This document shows, piece after piece, positions 1 through 6,809 of a stretch of 6,809 nt of DNA. The notes beneath the pieces were generated by a model. It ran no database searches. It was not told the origin of the DNA and was given only the letters and a program-made list of their open reading frames with translations. The translations under genes were made by a program, and so were the position numbers. Every line of letters starts with the position of its first letter. Position 1 is the first letter of the stretch. Origin of the DNA: an uncultured Gemmatimonadota bacterium (GTDB taxonomy: Bacteria > Gemmatimonadota > Gemmatimonadetes > Gemmatimonadales > GWC2-71-9); the NCBI GenBank assembly GCA_946887295.1, contig CAMPKP010000166.1, positions 1 to 6,809 on the forward strand. Direction: 5' to 3'.

Positions 1-1148
1 GCCGCCCGCTTGCGATACCGGCGCACCGAGAGCGTCAGCACCGCCGCCCCCATGATCGCGAGCACGACCAGCTCCCGCATCACGTCGGCCAGCCCCGCGC
101 CCTTGAGCAGCACCGCCCGCATGAGCTGGGTGAAGTGCATCACCGGGCTGAGCTGCGCCACCCACTGGGCCCACACCGGCATGCCGCGCACCGGCGTGAA
201 GAGCCCGCTCATCAGCAGATAGACCATCATGATCGAGAACGCCACGAACATCGCCTGCTGCTGAGTCTCCGCCACGGTCGAGATCCACAGGCCGATGCCG
301 AGCGTGCCGACCAGGTAGATGGCCGCGGCCAGGATCACGACCGCGATGCTCCCGCGCACCGGCACGTCGAAGACGAGGTGGGCCAGTACGAGCCCGAGGA
401 CCAGATCCAGCAGCGCCAGGCTCCAGAGCGGGAGGAGCTTGGCGGCGATGAAGGTCGATCGGGTCACCGGCGTGACGTTGAGCTGGTCCAGCGTCCCGGT
501 CTCCTTCTCCCGGACGATGTTCATCGCCGTGAGCAGCGTCCCGATCATCGTGACCAGCACCACCAGGATTCCCGGCACCATGTAGTCGCGGTACTCCAGC
601 TCCGCGTTGTACCAGCCGCGCCGGCGCACCTCGATCACCGGCTCGCCCCGCTGGGGGATCGGCTCCGGCCGGGCATCGAGCGAGGCGAGCCGCGGAGCCA
701 CTTCGGCACCGACCTCCCGGGAATAGGCCTCGAGAATCCGGCCGGCGTAGGATTGGATGACCCCCGCGGCGGAGCCGTCCTCGGCGTTGAGGATGAGCTG
801 CACCGATGCCCGGCGGTGGCGCACCAGGTCCCGCTCGAAGTTCGCCGGCACCACGAGGATCACGTCGGTCTTCCGGCTCAGCATGGCCTCGTCCGCCAGG
901 GCCAGCGACGGCGAGTGTCCGACCGGAACGAACCGGCCCGACGCCACGAGCCGGTCGGCCACCCCGCGTGACATCGTGCCGTGGTCCTGGTCCACGACGT
1001 AGAGCCGGGCGCTCTTCACCTCGAACGTCGCCGCGTTGGCCAGCACGAGGAGCTGCGCCATCGGCATCACGAAGAGCATGCCCAGGATGACGTGGTCCCG
1101 GAAGATCTGCAGGAACTCCTTGCGGAGCAGGAATCGCAGCGCCCGCAC
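1..1148 (-). CDS. ABC-2 type permease 2 (YbhR-like), 3' end cut by the window edge
   Basis: The reverse strand from 1148 down to 1 reads openly for 382 codons plus two bases, with no stop before the edge. The layout is that of permease 1: N-terminal LRKEFLQIFRDHV, TM1 at about 21-40, a large extracytoplasmic domain to about 185 that includes the WYN motif (179-181) and ends before MVPGI, then TM2 at about 190-210. The coupling stretch VREKETGTLDQLNVTPV (212-228) is followed by four more membrane segments (about 236-260, 266-290, 298-317, 358-374). SGLFTPVRGMPVWAQ (314-328) and SPVMHF (334-339) fit the YbhR pattern. The visible protein ends in basic RRYRKRA, a usual C-terminus for the family, so only a few residues should be missing. 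The chosen start is GTG at 1148, 2 bases after the previous stop, with GAGG about 11 bases upstream. There is no ATG before residue 24. Confidence 0.92.
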   Translation of the reverse strand, partial: MRALRFLLRKEFLQIFRDHVILGMLFVMPMAQLLVLANAATFEVKSARLYVVDQDHGTMSRGVADRLVASGRFVPVGHSPSLALADEAMLSRKTDVILVVPANFERDLVRHRRASVQLILNAEDGSAAGVIQSYAGRILEAYSREVGAEVAPRLASLDARPEPIPQRGEPVIEVRRRGWYNAELEYRDYMVPGILVVLVTMIGTLLTAMNIVREKETGTLDQLNVTPVTRSTFIAAKLLPLWSLALLDLVLGLVLAHLVFDVPVRGSIAVVILAAAIYLVGTLGIGLWISTVAETQQQAMFVAFSIMMVYLLMSGLFTPVRGMPVWAQWVAQLSPVMHFTQLMRAVLLKGAGLADVMRELVVLAIMGAAVLTLSVRRYRKRA

Positions 1149-1150
1149 GA

Positions 1151-2266
1151 TCAGGCCAGCCTCGGCTTGAAGCTCCTGACCGCGGCCAGCATCAGGACCA
1201 CCAGCATCAGGCCCAGCACCGCGAGCGGCTCCCAGAGGTGCCCGAGCCCGACCCCCTTGAGCATGATCCCGCGGGAGATGACGATGAACCAGCGCGCCGG
1301 GATGATGGCCGTCACCGGCTGCAGCCAGCCGGGCAGGCTCGAGATCGGAAAGATCATCCCCGAGAGCAGGGTGTTCGGGAGCATGGTCCCGGCCAGGGCG
1401 CCGAGCATCGCCGCCCGCTGAGACGGAGTCCGCGCCGCGATCAGGACGCCGAGCGCGAGGCCGACCATCGAGTACAGGATGCTGGCGAGAAGAAGCAGCG
1501 TGAGGCTGCCGCGGAAGGGAACCCGGAACACCACCCACGCCGCCAGCAGCGCGGTGGCGACGTTGACGAAGGCCAGTCCCAGGTACGGCAGCACCTTCCC
1601 CACGATGATCTGCCAGGGACGGAGCGGCGAGACGAGCAGGATCTCGAGCGTGCCCCGCTCCTTCTCGCGGGAGAGGGAGATGGCGGTCATCAGCGCCGAG
1701 ACCAGCGTGAGGACGAGGGCGATCAGCCCCGGCACGAACAGGTTGACGCTCTCGAGCGTGGGGTTGTACCGCATCCGGGTCTCGGTCACGATGCGCACGC
1801 CGCGGCCCTCGGCCCTCAGCTCGTCCTGATATGCCGAGATCACCGCGCCGGCATACGATTGCCTCCGGCTCGCGGAGTTGGGATCCGAGGCATCGCCGAT
1901 GAGGAGGACCCGGGCCGGCGCTCCCCGGGCGAGCCGAGCGGCGAACCCGGGCTCGAAGACCACCGCCACTTCCGCCTCGCTCCGGCGAAAGAGCAGCTCG
2001 ACCGCGGCGGCGGTCGGCACGATGCCGGCGATCTCGAACTCGCCGTTTCCCGCGAAGCGGCCGCGGAGCGCCGCCGTCGCGTAGTCCGGCGCGGGATCCA
2101 CGAAGACGACGCGGATGTCGTGCACGTCGGTTCTGAGCGCGAAGCCGAAGACGATGACCTGCGCGAGCGGCAGCAGCAGCAGGATCAGCAGGGTCTGCCG
2201 GTCCCTCAGGATGTGCCGCAGCTCCTTCACCATGAACGCGGCGAGCGGGGACGAGCGACGCTTCAT
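1151..2266 (-). CDS. ABC-2 type permease 1 (YbhS-like)
   Basis: A 371-residue inner-membrane subunit with the ABC-2 exporter layout. A cytoplasmic N-terminus (VKELRHILRDRQ, amphipathic, likely ATPase contact) precedes TM1 at about 25-44. A large extracytoplasmic domain covers about 45-172, and five further membrane segments lie near 174-197, 222-246, 254-277, 287-308 and 344-363. The hallmark coupling stretch SREKERGTLEILLVSPL (199-215) follows TM2. SGMIFPISSLPGW (302-314) and IIPARWF (321-327) match the YbhS pattern before the last helix. Length is close to E. coli YbhS (about 377). ATG at 2266 overlaps the ATPase 2 stop by 4 bases. No Shine-Dalgarno is visible, so translation probably depends on coupling. 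It should pair with permease 2 to form the substrate path; the substrate is unknown. Confidence 0.93.
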   Translation of the reverse strand: MKRRSSPLAAFMVKELRHILRDRQTLLILLLLPLAQVIVFGFALRTDVHDIRVVFVDPAPDYATAALRGRFAGNGEFEIAGIVPTAAAVELLFRRSEAEVAVVFEPGFAARLARGAPARVLLIGDASDPNSASRRQSYAGAVISAYQDELRAEGRGVRIVTETRMRYNPTLESVNLFVPGLIALVLTLVSALMTAISLSREKERGTLEILLVSPLRPWQIIVGKVLPYLGLAFVNVATALLAAWVVFRVPFRGSLTLLLLASILYSMVGLALGVLIAARTPSQRAAMLGALAGTMLPNTLLSGMIFPISSLPGWLQPVTAIIPARWFIVISRGIMLKGVGLGHLWEPLAVLGLMLVVLMLAAVRSFKPRLA

Positions 2267-2991
2267 GCGGCGGGCCGCGCCAGTCGGACGAAGACCTCGT
2301 CCAGGGTCGGCACCCCGAACTGCCGCTTGAGCTCATCCGGGGTGCCCATGGCGCCGATTCGGCCGTCGACCATGATCGAGATCCGGTCGCAGTACTCCGC
2401 CTCGTCCAGGTAATGCGTGGTGACGAAGAGCGTGGTGCCCTGAGCCGCGGCGCCGTAGATCCGCTCCCAGAACTGCCGCCGGGTGATCGGGTCCACGCCG
2501 CCGGTCGGCTCGTCGAGGAACACCACGGCCGGCTGGTGCAGCAGCGCGACCGAGAACGCCAGCTTCTGCTTCCAGCCGAGCGGCAGCGATCCGACCCGCT
2601 GGTCCCGGGCGTGCGCGAGCCCGAGCCCCTCGAGCAGCGCGGTGGCGCGGTCGCGGATCTGGGCATCGGTGAGCCCGTAGATCCCGCCGTACAGCGTGAT
2701 GTTCTCCCGCACGGTGAGGTCGTCGTACAGGGAGAAGCGCTGGCTCATGTACCCGATCCTGCGGCGCACCTCCTCGGCTTCGCGAAGCACGTCGAACCCT
2801 GCCACGCGCGCCTCGCCGCTGGTGGGGGCGAGAAGCCCGATCAGCATCTTGATCGCGGTGGTCTTCCCCGCTCCGTTGGCGCCCAGGAAGCCGAACACCT
2901 CGCCGGCGCGCACGTCGAACGTGATCGCATCCACGGCCGTGAAGCCGCCGAATCGGCGCGTGAGGGCGTGCACTTCGATCGCGAGGCTCAT
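2263..2991 (-). CDS. ABC transporter ATPase 2, matching the C-terminal half of YbhF
   Basis: A 242-residue nucleotide-binding subunit of the ABC-2 (CcmA/YadG-like) type. Walker A is GANGAGKTT (37-45). The Q-loop Gln84 is present in YMSQRFSLY, Walker B is VVFLDE (156-161) with Glu161, the D-loop lies in GGVDP, and the H-loop His193 is present in TTHYLDEAEYC. The signature is degenerate: LPLGW (136-140) instead of LSGGQ. As I recall, the second half of YbhF also has LPLG there. The C-terminus (LDEVFVRLARPAA) ends shortly after the core, as usual for this subfamily. ATG at 2991 overlaps the stop of ATPase 1 by 4 bases, with GAGG about 10 bases upstream. Its residues should complete the ATP site that carries the good signature of ATPase 1, making it the hydrolysing half of a heterodimer. 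Its frame stays open far upstream, but that part is out-of-frame sequence of ATPase 1. Confidence 0.94.
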   Translation of the reverse strand: MSLAIEVHALTRRFGGFTAVDAITFDVRAGEVFGFLGANGAGKTTAIKMLIGLLAPTSGEARVAGFDVLREAEEVRRRIGYMSQRFSLYDDLTVRENITLYGGIYGLTDAQIRDRATALLEGLGLAHARDQRVGSLPLGWKQKLAFSVALLHQPAVVFLDEPTGGVDPITRRQFWERIYGAAAQGTTLFVTTHYLDEAEYCDRISIMVDGRIGAMGTPDELKRQFGVPTLDEVFVRLARPAA

Positions 2992-3935
2992 GCGCCGATG
3001 CCCTCGGGCGCGCCCATCAGGGCCATGAAGGTGTCCTCGATGCCAGGCCGGATCGGCGCCACCTCGGCATCGCCGAAGCCGTGCGCGCGGAGGTAGGCGC
3101 GAACCTCCTTGGCGATGGTGGCCGGCGCCGTTCCGGACCGCGCATCGCCGTAGTGCAGCTCGGCGCCGAAGGGAAAAGCGGAGGCGGCGTGTGGATAGCC
3201 GCGCAGGGCGCGGAGCATCTCGTAGCGCCTGGCACCGCGCACCGCGAAGAGCGGATCGGGAAACCGCTCGCCGATCGCCTCCGGCTCGTCGATCGCGAGC
3301 ACCCGGCCGCGCTGCATCAGGGCAACCCGGTCGCACCGGCCGGCCTCGTCCATATAGGGCGTCGCGACGACGATCGGCAGGCCGGACGCCTTGAGCTGGG
3401 CGAGAAGGTCCCAGAACTCGCGGCGGGAGACCGCGTCCACTCCGGTGGTCGGCTCGTCGAGGAAGAGGATGTCCGGCCGGTGCACCAGGGCACAGGACAG
3501 AGCGAGCTTCTGCTTCATCCCGCCCGAGAGCGCGCCCGCCCGGCGGTCGCGAAACGGCTCGATCTGCCGGTAGATGGGCGCGATGGTGGCGTAGCCTTCC
3601 TCGATGCTCGTGCCGAACACGGCGGCGAAGAACCTGAGGTTCTCCTCGACGCTGAGGTCCGGATAGAGCGAGAAGCGTCCCGGCATGTAGCCGACCCGGG
3701 GCCGGATGGCCCACAGATCGCGCACGACGTCGAGACCGAGCACCGTCGCCGATCCGGAGTCGGGCAGAAGCAGCGTGGTCAGGAGCCGGAAGAGCGTCGT
3801 CTTGCCGGCTCCATCGGGCCCGATGAGGCCGAACAGCTCGGCCGGCCGCACCTCGAACGACACGTCCTCGAGCGCCACGGTCGTCTCGAACCGCTTGCCG
3901 AGCCCCTGCACCACGAGCGGAGTCGCGGCGGTCAT
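2988..3935 (-). CDS. ABC transporter ATPase 1, matching the N-terminal half of YbhF
   Basis: A 315-residue nucleotide-binding subunit. Walker A is GPDGAGKTT (39-47), the signature is LSGGM (136-140), and Walker B is ILFLDE (156-161) with the catalytic-type Glu161. Two key residues are missing. The Q-loop reads YMPGRFSLY, with Gly86 where Gln is expected. The H-loop reads ATPYMDE, with Pro193 where His is expected. As I recall it, the first half of E. coli YbhF shares the unusual GPDGAGKTT and also lacks the H-loop His, so this is probably a subfamily trait rather than decay. After about residue 225 comes an extension of about 90 residues ending with EDTFMALMG, resembling the linker between the two YbhF ATPase halves. 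ATG at 3935 overlaps the adaptor stop by 4 bases (ATGA). The likely role is the regulatory partner of ATPase 2, which follows directly. Longer upstream starts in this frame run through the adaptor gene and are rejected. Confidence 0.93.
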   Translation of the reverse strand: MTAATPLVVQGLGKRFETTVALEDVSFEVRPAELFGLIGPDGAGKTTLFRLLTTLLLPDSGSATVLGLDVVRDLWAIRPRVGYMPGRFSLYPDLSVEENLRFFAAVFGTSIEEGYATIAPIYRQIEPFRDRRAGALSGGMKQKLALSCALVHRPDILFLDEPTTGVDAVSRREFWDLLAQLKASGLPIVVATPYMDEAGRCDRVALMQRGRVLAIDEPEAIGERFPDPLFAVRGARRYEMLRALRGYPHAASAFPFGAELHYGDARSGTAPATIAKEVRAYLRAHGFGDAEVAPIRPGIEDTFMALMGAPEGIGA

Positions 3936-4831
3936 GATCCCGCCAGCGTGACGTCGCCGGGCATCCCGATCTTGAGGGCGCCGTCGCGGTTGGGCACCCG
4001 GATCTTCACCGCGTAGACGAGGTCGGCGCGCTCGTCGCGGGTCTGGATCGGGGTGGGCGTGAACTCCGCCGAGGACGAGACCCACGAGACCGTCCCGGGA
4101 AGCGCCAGGAGCTCGCCGCCCCGGTCCACGCGGACCCGCACCCCTTGGCCCAGCCGCACCGACGTCAGCTGGGAGCCCGTCACGTATGCCCTGAGCTCGA
4201 GAGTGTCGAGATCGGCGATCTTGTACAGCGGCTGGCCCGCCTGCACCACCTCCCCGGCGCGCGCGTAGATGGCGAGCACCGTCCCCGCCCGGGGGTTGGC
4301 GACCCGGCTCCGCTCGAGCCGGTCGCCGATCTGCGCGACCCGTGCCTCCGCGGACGCCGCATCCAATCCGACGCTCCGGCGCTGTGCCCGCATCGCCGCG
4401 ATCTGGGCGCCGAGGGCGCGATAGTCGCGCTCCGCCTGATCGAGCTGCGATGCCGTGGCGGCCTGCTGCGCGTGCAGCCGCCGGGTACGCTCGTAGGACC
4501 GGCGAGCCACGTCGTGCTGCACCTCGAGCACCCGGAGCTGCTCCCCCGCCTCGACGCTCCGTGCGGCGGCGGCCGCGCGCTGGGCGGCGAGCTGCCGCCG
4601 CTCGAGCGCGAGCGGCGTGGTATCGATCAGGGCGACGACCGCCCCGCGCTCGAGGCGCATCCCCTCGACCGGGATGAAGCGCTCGATGGGCCCGCCGGTC
4701 TGCGCGGAGACGACCACCTCGATCGCCTCGAAGTTGCCGTAGGCGTCGGGCTCGGGCTCGCCCTTGCAGGCGGCCAGGAGCAGGGTCGTGCCGAGCGCGG
4801 CGTGACCGAGTGGAAGGATGAGGGATCGCAT
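3932..4831 (-). CDS. HlyD/AcrA-type periplasmic adaptor (membrane fusion) lipoprotein
   Basis: A 299-residue protein linking an inner-membrane pump to an outer membrane channel. The N-terminus is a lipoprotein signal: hydrophobic to residue 19, then lipobox LAAC (19-22), so Cys22 would be lipidated and anchor the protein. There is no separate transmembrane helix. The first half-lipoyl motif is at about 40-72. A helical hairpin, rich in Ala, Arg, Gln and Glu, is at about 73-175. The second half-lipoyl motif is at 178-207 (NPRAGTVLAIYARAGEVVQA onward), and a beta-barrel region runs from 208 to the end. At the hairpin tip, R115-x3-L119-x6-T126 fits the R-x3-L-x6-S pattern used by AcrA/MacA-type adaptors to meet TolC, with Thr for Ser. 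ATG at 4831 shares one base with the channel stop (TGATG) and has GAGG 7 bases upstream. A much longer open frame running up to 6223 is only out-of-frame readthrough across the channel gene. Positionally it corresponds to YbhG. Confidence 0.93.
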   Translation of the reverse strand: MRSLILPLGHAALGTTLLLAACKGEPEPDAYGNFEAIEVVVSAQTGGPIERFIPVEGMRLERGAVVALIDTTPLALERRQLAAQRAAAAARSVEAGEQLRVLEVQHDVARRSYERTRRLHAQQAATASQLDQAERDYRALGAQIAAMRAQRRSVGLDAASAEARVAQIGDRLERSRVANPRAGTVLAIYARAGEVVQAGQPLYKIADLDTLELRAYVTGSQLTSVRLGQGVRVRVDRGGELLALPGTVSWVSSSAEFTPTPIQTRDERADLVYAVKIRVPNRDGALKIGMPGDVTLAGS

Positions 4832-6150
4832 CACGGCACCTCGAGGCCGACGATGGTGAGGAACCGGGCGCGGGCCTGCGCCAGCTCCACGCGGTGAGTG
4901 GCGCGGGCGAGCCGCGCCGCCAGCAGATCGGTCTCGCGGTCCACGAACTCCGCGGACGTGAGCACGCCCTCGGTGAACCGCAGCCTGGTCTCGTCCAGCA
5001 CCCGCTCGCGGAGCGCGATGATGGCGCTGTCCGCCTCCAGCGCCTCCTCCAGCCGCCCGACCGAAGCGAGGCTCTGCACGGCGGCGCGCCGGATCTCCTC
5101 GCTGAAGGCGGCCTCCTCGGTGGCCACGATCTCCTGCTGGATGGAGACCGCCTCGCGGTCGAGACCGGTGCGCCCCCAGTCCCACGGCGACCACTCGAGC
5201 TGCACCCCGGCGAGCCAGTAACCCTTGAAGTCGTCGCCGAGGGGATTGAGACCCGGCCGGCCGACGCCCGCCCGGCCCACCGCGCTCAGCCGGGGCCAGC
5301 GGCGCCGGCCGAGCTCGCCGCTCTGCTGCTCGAGGGTCTCGCGAGTGCGGGCGAAGGCGGCGTACTCCGGGCGGTTCCGTGCATCCGCCGCGGTGCGGGC
5401 CTGGGCCACCTCGGCGGCCAGGTCGGGCGCAGCCAGGGAGTCGCGCTCGCCCAGCCGGCGTCCCGAGAGATCGCCGAGCACCTCGAGGGTCGCGCCGCGG
5501 TCCACCGCCAGCTCGGCCAGCGACTGCCGCCTCCGCAGCAGCTCGGCCTCGAGCATGGCGGTCTCGCTCCCCAGCGCCTCTCCCGCCTCGACCCGCTGGC
5601 GCGCCACGCGGAGCTGCGCCTCGAGATCGGTCACCCCCGCCTCGAGCTCGGCGCGCTGGGCGTCCAGCAGCAGGACGGTGAAGAATGCGTCGGCGACCTG
5701 CTGCCGAAGGGTGAAGAGGGTGGATCGGACCCTCGCCTGCGATTCGGCCAGCCGGGCGGCCTCGACCGAGCGCCGGGGGCCGAGGGTCGGATCGTAGAGC
5801 GGCTGCCGGACGCCGACGTAGGCGTCGTAAGTGTCCTTGTGGGGCGTGAAGGGGGCGCCTCCGCCGGGGAGCTCGAACGGAATGGATGCGACGTCCGACT
5901 GGTAGCGTGCCTGAGCCGCGGCCTCGAGGCGGGGCAGCCACTCGCTCCGAATGCTCCGGAGCCGGAGCGCCGACTGCGACGCCAGGAGGTCGAGCTGACG
6001 ACTCCGCGGGTCGCGGCCGACGGCGGCGTCCTGCATGTCGCCGAGGCGCAGGGGACCGGGTGCCGCGGGCTGCTGGGCGTCGGCGGCTGCCGAGCTGCCC
6101 GCGAGGAGCGCGACGATCAGGACGAGCGGCAGCAGGTTCGCTGGCATCAT
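4831..6150 (-). CDS. TolC-like outer membrane efflux channel (OEP family)
   Basis: A 439-residue protein, within the usual range for TolC/OprM-type channels. Residues 1-25 are a Sec signal peptide: a hydrophobic core LLPLVLIVALLAG, then AADA with likely cleavage before QQ. Two tandem outer-membrane-efflux repeats follow, about 37-225 and 255-436. Each is rich in long Ala/Glu/Arg helices with strand-forming stretches (around 75-118 and 284-326). Family hallmarks include WLPRL (71-75), the RPEY helix start (260-263) before the second repeat, and WSPWDWGRTG (320-329), which matches the strand-to-helix turn usually read as W-x-hydrophobic-F/W-D-x-G. A trimer would form the outer membrane pore and periplasmic tunnel. 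The start is the first of two consecutive ATGs, overlapping the regulator stop by 4 bases, with GGAG about 10 bases upstream. Its presence means the exporter does not depend on a shared TolC, unlike the E. coli ybh operon. Confidence 0.92.
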   Translation of the reverse strand: MMPANLLPLVLIVALLAGSSAAADAQQPAAPGPLRLGDMQDAAVGRDPRSRQLDLLASQSALRLRSIRSEWLPRLEAAAQARYQSDVASIPFELPGGGAPFTPHKDTYDAYVGVRQPLYDPTLGPRRSVEAARLAESQARVRSTLFTLRQQVADAFFTVLLLDAQRAELEAGVTDLEAQLRVARQRVEAGEALGSETAMLEAELLRRRQSLAELAVDRGATLEVLGDLSGRRLGERDSLAAPDLAAEVAQARTAADARNRPEYAAFARTRETLEQQSGELGRRRWPRLSAVGRAGVGRPGLNPLGDDFKGYWLAGVQLEWSPWDWGRTGLDREAVSIQQEIVATEEAAFSEEIRRAAVQSLASVGRLEEALEADSAIIALRERVLDETRLRFTEGVLTSAEFVDRETDLLAARLARATHRVELAQARARFLTIVGLEVP

Positions 6151-6776
6151 GGCCGGAGCGCTCCGAGGATGAAGCCCGGCAGGTCGGCCCGGCGCTCGTC
6201 CAGAAACCGGGCGAAGGCCTCATCGTCCATGCCGAAGGCGAAGGTCAGCATCGGCCGCGCGACGAACGGGATGACACAGAGCCCGAGCAGGTTGACGAGG
6301 AACTGTTCGGGCTCGATGGGGCGCATCGTGCCCGCCGCCGCCCGCTCCCGCAGCTGCGCGCCCAGCCGGGCCGTGACCGGCCGGGCGACCGGCGTGGGCA
6401 AGGCGCCCGCCATCTCCGACGCCACGGCCGTCAGCCGCTCGGGGTGGTGGTGCATCTCGGACAGGATGTAGCCGGGCAGGTAGGGCTGCTGCCGGACGGT
6501 GTCGATGTAGAGGTGGACGAACTGCTCCACCTTCTCCTCGATGCACCGGTCCGAGCCGAGCACCTCGGCGACGGCAGGAGCCAGGCGACCCGCCGCCTCC
6601 CGAAACACAGCCTCGGCCAGCCGGTCCTTGGTGCGGAAGTAATAGTGAAGGAGGGCCTGGTTGACTCCGGCCTCCTCGGCGATCTCCTGCATGCGGGCGC
6701 CTGCGGTTCCCCGCCGCATGAACACGGTCTTGGCGGCTGCGAGGATCCGGCGCGAACGGGAGGCGGGGTCACGCAC
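6147..6776 (-). CDS. TetR/AcrR-family transcriptional regulator
   Basis: A 209-residue protein, the usual length for TetR-family one-component repressors. The N-terminal DNA-binding domain covers about residues 8-55. It has the family pattern: ILAAAKTVFMRRG (first helix, 11-23), then a helix-turn-helix at about 28-47 (MQEIAEEAGVNQALLHYYF), followed by the typical FRTKDRLAEAVF stretch. Residues about 60-209 form the helical ligand-binding and dimerisation half, which I cannot tie to a ligand. The start is GTG at 6776. It leaves about ten residues before the first helix, as is common, but the frame stays open to the window edge and the upstream Shine-Dalgarno is weak, so an upstream start is possible. 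The stop overlaps the channel-gene start in an ATGA, so regulator and exporter are almost certainly co-transcribed. By position it resembles CecR (YbiH), next to ybhGFSR in E. coli. It probably represses the operon and is released by an exported compound or a mimic of it. Confidence 0.93.
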   Translation of the reverse strand: MRDPASRSRRILAAAKTVFMRRGTAGARMQEIAEEAGVNQALLHYYFRTKDRLAEAVFREAAGRLAPAVAEVLGSDRCIEEKVEQFVHLYIDTVRQQPYLPGYILSEMHHHPERLTAVASEMAGALPTPVARPVTARLGAQLRERAAAGTMRPIEPEQFLVNLLGLCVIPFVARPMLTFAFGMDDEAFARFLDERRADLPGFILGALRP

Positions 6777-6778
6777 GC

Positions 6779-6806
6779 CGCCCGACCCGTGTACTTGGGG
6801 CGGGCG
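6779..6806. promoter_or_regulatory. Candidate operator: imperfect inverted repeat next to the tetR-like start
   Basis: A 28-bp dyad is centred between 6792 and 6793. Its plus-strand arms are CGCCCGACCC (6779-6788) and GGGGCGGGCG (6797-6806), around a GTGTACTT centre whose middle GTAC is itself palindromic. Pairing outward from the centre gives 11 of 14 matched pairs, including six in a row at the outer ends. The dyad lies 3 bases upstream of the GTG start of the regulator. TetR-family dimers usually bind such dyads near their own promoter, so autoregulation of the whole operon from here is a reasonable inference. The GC-rich background makes chance dyads more likely, and no clear -35/-10 pair can be seen in the 33 bases available. 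Confidence 0.35.
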
Positions 6807-6809
6807 CCG

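Overview
The window is one high-GC (about 70% by eye), gene-dense stretch in which every supported gene lies on the minus strand and reads from the right edge to the left. The order of transcription is: TetR-type regulator, TolC-like outer membrane channel, HlyD-type periplasmic adaptor, two ABC ATPases, and two ABC-2 type permeases, the last cut by the left edge just short of its end. An outer membrane channel, a lipoprotein-type adaptor and signal peptides mean a diderm (Gram-negative) bacterium. GC content and codon use would suit Gemmatimonadota, Myxococcota or similar high-GC phyla, but nothing here fixes the taxon.

Layout: 6777-6809 is a short leader holding an imperfect inverted repeat next to the regulator start. 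6147-6776 tetR-like; 4831-6150 outer membrane channel; 3932-4831 adaptor; 2988-3935 ATPase 1; 2263-2991 ATPase 2; 1151-2266 permease 1 (YbhS-like); 1-1148 permease 2 (YbhR-like, partial). Five junctions overlap by 1 or 4 bases and the sixth has a 2-base gap. No intergenic stretch exceeds a few bases, and no terminator, tRNA, rRNA, repeat array or mobile element is visible. This is very probably one translationally coupled operon.

Function: together the genes encode a complete tripartite ABC exporter. Two ATPases drive a permease pair in the inner membrane, the adaptor spans the periplasm, and the channel opens to the outside, under a regulator encoded first in the same unit. The order regulator-adaptor-ATPase-permease-permease matches Escherichia coli cecR-ybhG-ybhF-ybhS-ybhR. 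Two differences stand out: a dedicated outer membrane channel gene sits between regulator and adaptor, and the double-ATPase protein YbhF is represented by two separate genes. The substrate cannot be read from sequence; drug or toxic-compound efflux is the family-based guess.

I see no wholly new system. The most informative signal is that the two ATPases are complementary in their defects: ATPase 1 lacks the Q-loop Gln and H-loop His but has a good signature motif, while ATPase 2 has both residues but a degenerate signature. All defects fall in the same composite ATP site of a heterodimer. The second is the dyad beside the regulator start, a candidate operator.
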